Assembly: GCA_013329925.1 (NCBI GenBank)
Contig: DUJK01000117.1
Coordinates: 1-5,729 of the forward strand
DNA length: 5,729 nt
DNA from: Candidatus Poseidoniaceae archaeon
Lineage (GTDB): Archaea > Thermoplasmatota > Poseidoniia > Poseidoniales > Poseidoniaceae
Direction: 5' to 3'
Each line of letters opens with the position of its first letter. Within the stretch, counting starts at the first letter, position 1. Position numbers and translations under genes: made by a program. The notes below the pieces were generated by a model that had not been told where the DNA came from, ran no database searches, and was given only the letters and a program-made list of their open reading frames with translations. Of the stretch, positions 1 through 5,729 are shown piece after piece.

Positions 1-1488
1 ATATTGCGAATTGGGTGGACAAATGCCGGAGACCCCGTACCAAAAAACGGGGAACTAGGTTTGTGCCCCGGATTGCCAAAAGGCGCCAAGATTAGGGCTT
101 TAGGAAAATTAGGATCTTGGACAGCAGCTTTTGGTAACGGAGGCACCTTTACCATTCAAGGTGATGTGGAATCATATCTTGGTGCGGCCAACGATGGTAA
201 TACCATTACCTGTGAGCGTTCAGCAGGAAATTACGCTGGATATGGTATGAAGTCCGGCAAGATTACTATTTTAGACGGATGTGGAGATGACCTTGGTTCA
301 TGTATGGAAGGTGGTCTGGTATTTGTTAGAGGCAATGCTGGGTCTAGAGTCGGAGGTGGGATGAAAGATGGAATCATTGTAGTTGATGGTGATATTGGTA
401 ATGATCCTGGTGCCGGGATGAGTGGTGGATTGATTATTGTCAATGGGCGATGCCCTAATCCACCCGAAGGTGTAACTCTTAGACCCGTCACTAAAACTGA
501 ACTAACTAAAATCAATAAGGAATTAGATATCAAAGATTTCCAAATCCCAAATGATTCCTTATGTTTAGAATGTACTAGTCCTAAAGCCGATCACGAGACT
601 ACTAATGTTGTTTCTTCAGGAGATATGTCGACAATTGGATTGGTACCAACAGATGCACCACACAAAATGAATTACATCACCTGCGACACTGTAGCACTGA
701 TAGGAGAAAGAGGGGAAACCAATACCCCAATAGCACTACCATTACCATTAATGCCGTTGATCTCTGATGGAGAAATTCTATCGAAATTTGAGTTAGATAA
801 TACATCAGTCAACCGAATCGAAACTCAACCATTCATTGTATCAACTAATCCAAGAGCAATTGATTTCGCCCTTATTAGCCAGGCTAATCTAAACTTTATT
901 GGTCCAAAACTAGCTCAATGTGGCGGGATGGTTATTGACATGATGGGTCTGCCTAGTATGAATGCAGAAGAAATCGACGGTATGTTAGTTTCCCTACGTT
1001 CATTATTAAGTCAAGATAAACCATTTAGTTTCAGCAATGGAGTAGGACGCATTGACTATTTGCACAAAACTTCTGCTTACCATAGAGCAGATTTGGCAAT
1101 TACATCGATTGAAGATGGCACAGGTATTTCAGAACCTGCAAGTTTAGTATTAATCGGTAGAAGCAAAAAGGCAAATTTACAAGATTACTATACCGAATCT
1201 GCGGTTAATCTTGGTTTTTCAGCTAATGCCGATGATATTGTCAAATTTTGTGCTGCTGGTCTGAAGCTAGTGTGTTGTGCAACTCCATCTGAAGATGGAC
1301 CAGAAATTAATAATTGGTTAAATAAAATTCATTTTGAACTATCCAAAACCCTACAAAGAATAGGATTGGAAAGCATCGATTCACTCTCAAGACAAAACCT
1401 CAGAGCACTTGATCATGAAACAGCAGCAGTAAGTGGACTAAGACTAGTAGGATATGAGCGACCACTGCCTCACTGGTTTGCAAGATAG
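1..1488 (+). CDS. Glutamate synthase-like protein (GXGXG domain plus divergent synthase-like domain), 5' end cut by window
   Basis: The reading frame is open from base 1, and the earliest possible start (TTG at 4) lies inside a domain, so the true N-terminus is upstream. Numbering from that TTG, residues about 40-150 form a glycine-rich right-handed beta-helix of the GltB3/FwdC (GXGXG) type, with four coils at an exact 19-residue step. After a linker (about 150-190), residues 190-494 resemble the glutamate synthase FMN/synthase domain. ADLAITSIEDGTGISEP (362-378) aligns with the family's 'aDvi.isG.dGGTGasP' segment. The C-terminal stretch at 437-483, containing LRALD and SGLRLVG, matches the end of archaeal synthase proteins. 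Classical enzymes transfer glutamine amide nitrogen to 2-oxoglutarate. Here the QGAKPGxGG-type signature is not recognisable (nearest is LAQCGGM, 303-309) and no CxxxxC iron-sulfur cluster motif is clear, so activity is doubtful. The domain order GXGXG then synthase matches the separate glxC-glxD/mgsB-mgsC genes rather than bacterial GltB. Family membership is fairly secure; substrate and activity are unknown. Confidence 0.7.
   Translation: MLRIGWTNAGDPVPKNGELGLCPGLPKGAKIRALGKLGSWTAAFGNGGTFTIQGDVESYLGAANDGNTITCERSAGNYAGYGMKSGKITILDGCGDDLGSCMEGGLVFVRGNAGSRVGGGMKDGIIVVDGDIGNDPGAGMSGGLIIVNGRCPNPPEGVTLRPVTKTELTKINKELDIKDFQIPNDSLCLECTSPKADHETTNVVSSGDMSTIGLVPTDAPHKMNYITCDTVALIGERGETNTPIALPLPLMPLISDGEILSKFELDNTSVNRIETQPFIVSTNPRAIDFALISQANLNFIGPKLAQCGGMVIDMMGLPSMNAEEIDGMLVSLRSLLSQDKPFSFSNGVGRIDYLHKTSAYHRADLAITSIEDGTGISEPASLVLIGRSKKANLQDYYTESAVNLGFSANADDIVKFCAAGLKLVCCATPSEDGPEINNWLNKIHFELSKTLQRIGLESIDSLSRQNLRALDHETAAVSGLRLVGYERPLPHWFAR
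133..447 (+). repeat. GXGXG beta-helix repeats within the glutamate synthase-like gene
   Basis: The protein repeats a pattern of G-x-G-M-x-x-G-hydrophobic(4)-x-G. Met residues at 82, 101, 120 and 139 (numbered from the TTG at 4) are spaced by exactly 19 residues, or 57 bases. Examples are GYGMKSGKITILDG and GAGMSGGLIIVNG. One or two more degenerate coils precede them (about residues 44-75). This is the signature of the beta-helix domain shared by glutamate synthase domain 3 and formylmethanofuran dehydrogenase subunit C. It is a protein-level repeat with little DNA identity between copies. Confidence 0.8.
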
Positions 1489-1492
1489 GTGA
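1487..1492 (+). promoter_or_regulatory. Ribosome-binding site of pheT
   Basis: AGGTGA lies four bases before the pheT ATG and overlaps the TAG stop of the upstream gene. It is complementary to the UCACCU core found at archaeal 16S rRNA 3' ends. Its position supports ATG 1497 as the start and suggests that pheT is translated from the same transcript as the glutamate synthase-like gene. No comparable site precedes the gene at 3240. Confidence 0.6.
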
Positions 1493-1496
1493 AAGT

Positions 1497-3188
1497 ATGC
1501 CAACAATTTCTGTAGACCAATCACTCATTGACCGATTAGTGTCAAAGCATGGTTACCAACATGACATCGAATACCTCGCAGATAATCTACCACTGCTGGG
1601 CACAGATATCGATAAATGTGATTCGGAAAAACTTGACATCGAAATATTTCCTAATCGTCCCGACCTATTATCTGGTGAAACATTATCAAGGGCCATAAGG
1701 AACTTTATTCATCACGCCAATGCAACTCCTAACCTGAACGTAAAAAAAGGCGACATAGAACTAATTGTCGACCGAGAACTAGAGGATATAAGACCTGTCA
1801 TTATTGGCGCAGTGGTAAGAGGTGTTGATTCGGGAAGTTCACAAATTGAATCAGATGCATTCATCAAGTCATTAATGGATCATCAGGAAAAACTACACTT
1901 TGCTCTAGGAAGAGGAAGAAAACGAGCGTCGATAGGTGTTCATGACCTATCAAAAATTAAAGCGCCTTTTTCTGTTAAAGCAGTAACAAACGACACACGC
2001 TTTACTCCACTTTCAATGACCAATGAAATGTCCATCAAACAAATTTTGCTAGAACATCCAAAAGGTATTGATTATGCACATTTACTAGATGGCTTTGAAA
2101 AATATCCAGTGATTATCGATGCGGATGGTAATGTATTATCTTTCCCGCCAATAATAAATGGTGATCATACAACCGTCACTAATGATACAACAGACTTTTT
2201 TATCGATGTAACTGGTTGGGATTATCGATCATGTGAAGCATGTTTGATGTTAATTGCTATGCAATTAGAAGAATATGGTGGCACTATTGAATCTGTCAAA
2301 ATAACTGCGTGTGATGGGTCAGTTGAACATTTGCCAAATGGAGATGCTATTACCCATAAACTTTCGACAAAACTGTTGGATGGTTTACTTGGGGGCAAAT
2401 TAGAAGAAAGTCAAATTTCAACTGCGATAAACCGAATGGGAGGCACATTAATCAGTAAAGATGAGCAAAATGTCACATTAGCAATGCCACGATGGAGGTT
2501 TGACATACTGCATCAGGTTGACTTACTGGAAGATATTGCAATTGGACATGGTTATGAAAATTTAGGAACTGATGTAGCAAAATCACCCATGACTGCGGTC
2601 CCTCGAACTGACAATCATATTCTTAGACGAATTAGAAATTCAATGCAAGGACTTGGTATGATGCAAATACAATCCTTGACCTTATCCAATGATCATGACC
2701 AGTTTACCTTGATGCGTTGGGATAATGTTGGAGAAGTAACTAGAATTACCAACCCAATTACCATCGAACACACTCTACTTAGACAATACTTGACACCTGG
2801 TTTGCTTAGATTACTATCTAGTAATCGCCACCATGATTTGCCACAAAGCGTTTACGAATTGGGTACTGTTGTAAGAGATCACCATAATTTAACCAGACTA
2901 GCATTCTTAGTTGCAGAAAGAAGTGGCGGATTTGCTGCAATTCGAGGGAAAATTCAAGCATTCTTGAGAGATTTAGGAGTAAAAAATCATGAAATATCTC
3001 CTCTCCCAGACAATGATGGACCTTGGTTGGCTGGTAGAGCTGCTAAAGTCTGTGTAAATGGAATCCACATTGGCTGCTTTGGAGAAATAGACCCAAATGT
3101 TGCCGAACAATTTGAACTAAAAGTCCCACTAAATGGCGCTGAGTTTTCTGTTGACCAAATATTAGTGGCCATTCCAGACCCAGTTTAA
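1497..3188 (+). CDS. pheT: Phenylalanyl-tRNA synthetase beta subunit (archaeal type)
   Basis: This is the beta subunit of the cytoplasmic alpha2-beta2 PheRS, which charges tRNA-Phe; the catalytic site itself is on the alpha subunit (PheS). The length of 563 aa fits the archaeal/eukaryotic form rather than the roughly 800 aa bacterial form, and there is no N-terminal tRNA-binding EMAP-like domain. Visible landmarks are: the B1 region with FPNRPDLLSGETLSRA (51-66); the B3/B4 editing domain, about 90-270, with LHFALGRGRKRASIGVHDL (133-151) and SFPPIING (215-222); the B5 domain, about 275-355, with MPRWRFDILHQVDLLEDIA (330-348); and the catalytic-like core with NPITIEHTLLRQYLTPGLL (419-437), LPQSVYELG (448-456) and GEIDPNVAEQFEL (529-541). 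The gene is intact, with no frameshift. The start follows a good ribosome-binding site, 8 bases after the upstream stop. pheS is not adjacent on either side, so it must be encoded elsewhere. Identification is firm. Confidence 0.97.
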   Translation: MPTISVDQSLIDRLVSKHGYQHDIEYLADNLPLLGTDIDKCDSEKLDIEIFPNRPDLLSGETLSRAIRNFIHHANATPNLNVKKGDIELIVDRELEDIRPVIIGAVVRGVDSGSSQIESDAFIKSLMDHQEKLHFALGRGRKRASIGVHDLSKIKAPFSVKAVTNDTRFTPLSMTNEMSIKQILLEHPKGIDYAHLLDGFEKYPVIIDADGNVLSFPPIINGDHTTVTNDTTDFFIDVTGWDYRSCEACLMLIAMQLEEYGGTIESVKITACDGSVEHLPNGDAITHKLSTKLLDGLLGGKLEESQISTAINRMGGTLISKDEQNVTLAMPRWRFDILHQVDLLEDIAIGHGYENLGTDVAKSPMTAVPRTDNHILRRIRNSMQGLGMMQIQSLTLSNDHDQFTLMRWDNVGEVTRITNPITIEHTLLRQYLTPGLLRLLSSNRHHDLPQSVYELGTVVRDHHNLTRLAFLVAERSGGFAAIRGKIQAFLRDLGVKNHEISPLPDNDGPWLAGRAAKVCVNGIHIGCFGEIDPNVAEQFELKVPLNGAEFSVDQILVAIPDPV

Positions 3189-3239
3189 TTTGACACAACA
3201 AATAGCATTATTTGATATGCTAATTGTATTACAGAAACT
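3189..3239 (+). promoter_or_regulatory. AT-rich intergenic gap, possible promoter for the surface-protein gene
   Basis: This is the longest gap in the window (51 bases). The AT-rich stretch ATTATTTGATAT (3207-3218) is centred about 27 bases before ATG 3240. That is where an archaeal TATA box would sit if the mRNA were leaderless, and the lack of a Shine-Dalgarno motif before this ATG is consistent with that. The match to a TATA consensus is poor. An alternative is TTTAATT (3184-3190), which would give a short leader. The call rests on position and composition only. Confidence 0.25.
3203..3222. repeat. Short inverted repeat between pheT and the surface-protein gene
   Basis: TAGCAT (3203-3208) and ATGCTA (3217-3222) form a perfect 6-bp inverted repeat with an 8-base loop. 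Beyond one mismatch, two more A-T pairs can form. No T-run follows, so it is not a convincing terminator. It overlaps the candidate promoter and could be an operator-like site, but so short a palindrome can arise by chance in AT-rich DNA. Confidence 0.3.
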
Positions 3240-5693
3240 ATGCGCAGGGCATTGGTTGCACTAGTCTTGGTCTTGTGCATATTCACACCGATGGTCGAAA
3301 ATAGCAGCGCAAATACCCAAAACGAGATACTTGAACTAAATTCTACCACAAGACATATCATCCATCGTGGAGAAACTATTGAGGCCTCTATTACCGTAAG
3401 GAATCTTGCAGACCAAGTCAATGAGATATCATTTCAGCAGACCCTTCCAGATAATATCTCAATCAGTAATCTGCCTGACTTTTATCAACTAGCAGAAGGA
3501 CAAGTTAGGCAATTTAAATTCTCTTTTACCTGTGATAATTATGCCCCCTATCAGACAGTTAATGCAGTAATAACCACCACATCTTCACTTGATTCCCAAT
3601 TAATCATAGAAAGCGAATTTACGCTGGTAATTTCAAAACAATCTAATCTACAATTTGGTGTTATTGGTGACTCACAATTCGTAGTAGACCCAGGAATTAG
3701 AACCAACCTTGCAGTTAACATGACCAATTATGGCCTGTTTGACGATAATGTTTCATTTTCCATTCAAACAAACTCAAACTGGGTTTGGGGATGGACAATG
3801 AATAACACCGTAAACCAAACCTCTTACGAGTATTTTACCACAAATCAATTGTGCTATATTTATCTGTGGGTAGAAGTGCCAGAGGTGGTAAATTCACAAC
3901 CGCTATTCGAATCAGGCCCACGTTTTTCATTAGTAGCAACTTCTAGTTTAGATGAGTTGACCACAACTTGGAATTTTGACTTATTGATGTCGGAATTTAG
4001 AAATATATCAATATCAGAACAGGAAACAACCCTCTCATTATCACCAGATTCCAGCGCTAGAACTCCTGTAACCATTAGCAACGTCGGTAATGTCGAAAAT
4101 CTTGTTAGCATTGATTTACAAATAATTGACAATCAAGGAAATCCAGTTGCTGGAGTACCAATATCAGATAGAATTGAGTATGATGGATGGATTATAGCGA
4201 TTTTTGGTGGCGATGAAGATGAGTTTATCCAGCCAACAGATTTTCGTACTTTTGAAATTGGATTTCAATCACCAAATGATAATGGGGGCGAAATTGAAGT
4301 TAGGGTAATAATAACGCCCACTGGAGCCGCTAATCGGGCTAAATATGTTGATTTACAAACTGTAATACTATGGCAAAGAGAGGTCAATGCAGACCTTATT
4401 TCAGATGATTGCTCGCAATTATTACCAAGCAGTGCTTGTGATGCAAGTTTTAGAATATACAATGATGGGAATTATCGAGATAATTATTTGATTCAAATTA
4501 TTGAAAATCCTAGTTTTGTTAGTTTATCCCTAGATACCACTTCGCTTGAAATTAGTAAGAATTCTTTTGTTGACATCAACAGCCTTACCATCACAGCGAA
4601 TGATGAAGCAAGTGCGTTTGCTACTGGAAATGTCACAATAGCAATATCATTACTTGATTCGATACAAGAGCCTGTATTGATTAGTTTTGATGTGGTAATC
4701 GCCCCAGAAATATCATGGTCGGTGCAAAATTTGGTAGAGGAAACTGATGCTATTGGCCGGTTTAACATCGCAATGACACTAAGAAATGATGGAAATGCAA
4801 TGGATGGAATTATTGTTCAACTACAATGTTCACACTTTACGGAAATGTCCTTTATCCCACCCAATGGAGCGATTTATGAAGAAGGAATTGAATTTCCAAG
4901 ATCATTTGAAATAAATGACGTAACTTTGGATTCTAACTTTACCGTTAGAGCCTGGGCAGAAATTCCAGACGATCAAATTAGTAATGGAACAATGTATCTC
5001 AACATATCGATAAGATCTATATTCACCCCTGATGAGCCCATTCAGTTCAGCACTTCAGTCGAATATTTTGGCACTAAATGGCAAACTGATAAAGCAGAGA
5101 CAAATCAAAAAACTCTAGGTGATTATGTAGAAATTACCACTGACATTGTAAAGTCATGGTTTTGGATAATACTATCGATTTTAGCATCGGGTCTAATCAT
5201 AAATAAAGCCGTGAGAGATCGCAATAGTCGATTAGAAAATCAAACAATGATTGATGTTATTAATTCTGCTAACATGTCTGAAAAACAAGATGATTGGCTG
5301 GCTAAATTTGCTTCAAAAAAGGTGGAACCGGCAATAATTGAATCCCCGGAAATGGCTTCCGAACGTTTTGAACGGTCCTTCAAAAATCGCGCTGGTCAAG
5401 TAAAACCCATCACGGCACCAGTCGATGAAAAATTAAGGGATGCGGCTGCCTTAGTTCTAGACACACATGACAAAACAATAGTAAGGAATGAAGCCGATGA
5501 ATTACTTACTACGATTGACGCTGAGGGCATCAATCAACCGGTTAGTGACAACAAAAAACTACCTAACGCACAATATAATCCAAATATGACCACGCGTAAT
5601 GACCCAAGAAATTTACTAAATGAAGGTGAACAAACAGCAACAGAATTTACTAAATCTGTTCCGTTGCCAGATGAAGATGATTTAGACTTTTGA
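3240..5693 (+). CDS. Large single-pass surface protein with five Ig-like repeats and a cytoplasmic tail
   Basis: This 817-residue protein is probably exported and anchored in the cell membrane; its function is unknown. Residues 1-24 look like a Sec signal peptide: MRR, then a hydrophobic core (4-18), then SSA before a likely cleavage site. No lipobox is seen. Residues about 30-610 are beta-rich, with five repeats of an N-x-G/N-x-x-type strand-turn motif typical of CARDB/NEW3-like Ig folds. About eleven N-x-S/T sequons (for example N34, N72, N160, N170, N192, N255, N464, N566, N582, N588) suggest heavy N-glycosylation. C391 and C400 could form a disulfide loop. One transmembrane helix lies at about 640-654 (WFWIILSILASGLII), followed by basic residues (K656, R659, R661) that place the C-terminus inside. 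The tail (655-817) is polar, probably largely disordered, and ends in the acidic DEDDLDF. An in-frame TGA at 3213 leaves ATG 3240 as the only upstream start. Likely roles are adhesin, cell-envelope component or receptor; none can be chosen from sequence alone. Confidence 0.85.
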   Translation: MRRALVALVLVLCIFTPMVENSSANTQNEILELNSTTRHIIHRGETIEASITVRNLADQVNEISFQQTLPDNISISNLPDFYQLAEGQVRQFKFSFTCDNYAPYQTVNAVITTTSSLDSQLIIESEFTLVISKQSNLQFGVIGDSQFVVDPGIRTNLAVNMTNYGLFDDNVSFSIQTNSNWVWGWTMNNTVNQTSYEYFTTNQLCYIYLWVEVPEVVNSQPLFESGPRFSLVATSSLDELTTTWNFDLLMSEFRNISISEQETTLSLSPDSSARTPVTISNVGNVENLVSIDLQIIDNQGNPVAGVPISDRIEYDGWIIAIFGGDEDEFIQPTDFRTFEIGFQSPNDNGGEIEVRVIITPTGAANRAKYVDLQTVILWQREVNADLISDDCSQLLPSSACDASFRIYNDGNYRDNYLIQIIENPSFVSLSLDTTSLEISKNSFVDINSLTITANDEASAFATGNVTIAISLLDSIQEPVLISFDVVIAPEISWSVQNLVEETDAIGRFNIAMTLRNDGNAMDGIIVQLQCSHFTEMSFIPPNGAIYEEGIEFPRSFEINDVTLDSNFTVRAWAEIPDDQISNGTMYLNISIRSIFTPDEPIQFSTSVEYFGTKWQTDKAETNQKTLGDYVEITTDIVKSWFWIILSILASGLIINKAVRDRNSRLENQTMIDVINSANMSEKQDDWLAKFASKKVEPAIIESPEMASERFERSFKNRAGQVKPITAPVDEKLRDAAALVLDTHDKTIVRNEADELLTTIDAEGINQPVSDNKKLPNAQYNPNMTTRNDPRNLLNEGEQTATEFTKSVPLPDEDDLDF
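3396..4817 (+). repeat. Five Ig-like domain repeats in the surface protein
   Basis: A recurring strand-turn motif marks each domain: VRNLADQVNEISF (53-65), MTNYGLFDDNVSF (161-173), ISNVGNVENLVSI (279-291), IYNDGNYRDNYLI (406-418) and LRNDGNAMDGIIV (514-526). The key Asn residues are at 55, 163, 281, 408 and 516, giving steps of 108, 118, 127 and 108 residues, the size of an Ig-like beta-sandwich. The copies are highly diverged, with no DNA-level tandem repeat, which indicates old duplications. The comparison to CARDB/NEW3-type domains is from the motif and not from a profile search. Confidence 0.65.
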
Positions 5694-5700
5694 GATTATT

Positions 5701-5729
5701 ATGTTACACATTGGTGTTGATGAAGCAGG
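5701..5729 (+). CDS. rnhB: Ribonuclease HII, first ten codons (3' cut by window)
   Basis: The frame opens with MLHIGVDEAG and runs off the window. This is the N-terminal hallmark of RNase HII (usually G-[IV]-D-E-A-G-R-G-P), in which the Asp and Glu (D7, E8) are metal-binding catalytic acids. The enzyme cuts RNA in RNA-DNA hybrids and removes misincorporated ribonucleotides. The start codon directly before this motif is normal for archaeal RNase HII. It begins 7 bases after the stop of the surface-protein gene with no clear ribosome-binding site, suggesting cotranscription. Only ten residues are visible, but the motif is distinctive. Confidence 0.8.

Noticed and set aside
4..6. TTG at base 4 as the true start of the first gene
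   Set aside because: The frame is open to the window edge, and the codon falls just before the glycine-rich domain without room for the usual N-terminal part or a ribosome-binding site. The gene is more likely cut by the window.
1..450. Formylmethanofuran dehydrogenase subunit C (FwdC) as identity of the first gene
   Set aside because: The GXGXG repeats alone would allow it, but the following 300 residues resemble the glutamate synthase domain, including its characteristic C-terminal end, which FwdC lacks.
231..533. Minus-strand open frame of 100 codons, very proline-rich
   Set aside because: It is antisense to the glycine-rich GXGXG repeats: Gly codons (GGN) read backwards give Pro-rich peptides. 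It has no domain and is fully covered by a well-supported gene.
3240..3311. Lipoprotein signal peptide for the surface protein because of Cys13
   Set aside because: The residues before Cys13 (LVL) do not fit a lipobox, which needs a small residue (Gly, Ala or Ser) directly before the cysteine. SSA at 22-24 fits ordinary signal peptidase cleavage better.
2987..3421. Minus-strand open frames at 2987-3172 and 3185-3421
   Set aside because: They lie opposite the conserved PheT C-terminus, and opposite the gap plus the signal-peptide coding region. The hydrophobic stretches are consistent with chance translation of AT-rich DNA. No ribosome-binding site or known motif was seen.
3860..4768. Minus-strand open frames at 3860-4132, 4265-4462 and 4493-4768
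   Set aside because: All are short, antisense to the long surface-protein gene and without recognisable motifs.

Overview
The window looks like a compact, AT-rich archaeal chromosome segment with all genes on the + strand: four protein genes, two of them cut by the window edges. The PheT protein is the short (about 560 aa) archaeal/eukaryotic form. Its ribosome-binding site, AGGTGA, fits the archaeal 16S 3' end. The large third gene encodes a signal peptide, a string of Ig-like repeats and a C-terminal membrane anchor, a build common in archaeal surface proteins. A planktonic marine euryarchaeon (Marine Group II/III, Poseidoniales-like) is my best guess. This is inference from gene style and base composition, because no rRNA is present.

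Layout: (1) 1-1488, the 3' part of a glutamate-synthase-like gene. A GXGXG beta-helix domain is followed by a region resembling the glutamate synthase FMN/synthase domain but with its hallmark motifs altered. (2) 1497-3188, complete pheT, the phenylalanyl-tRNA synthetase beta subunit, only 8 bases downstream. (3) 3189-3239, a short AT-rich gap with a small inverted repeat and a possible weak promoter. (4) 3240-5693, a complete gene for an 817-residue single-pass surface protein of unknown function: five Ig-like repeats outside, one membrane helix and a roughly 160-residue polar tail inside. (5) 5701-5729, the first ten codons of a probable rnhB (RNase HII), 7 bases after the surface-protein gene.

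The tight spacing suggests two transcription units or one long one: the glutamate-synthase-like gene with pheT, then the surface protein with rnhB. The genes share no obvious pathway (amino-acid metabolism, translation, cell surface, RNA removal from DNA). The grouping is probably ordinary genome streamlining rather than a dedicated system. I see no tRNA, rRNA, CRISPR array, insertion sequence or attachment site. The parts most worth a second look are the divergent synthase-like domain of the first gene and the uncharacterised surface protein with its conspicuous cytoplasmic tail.
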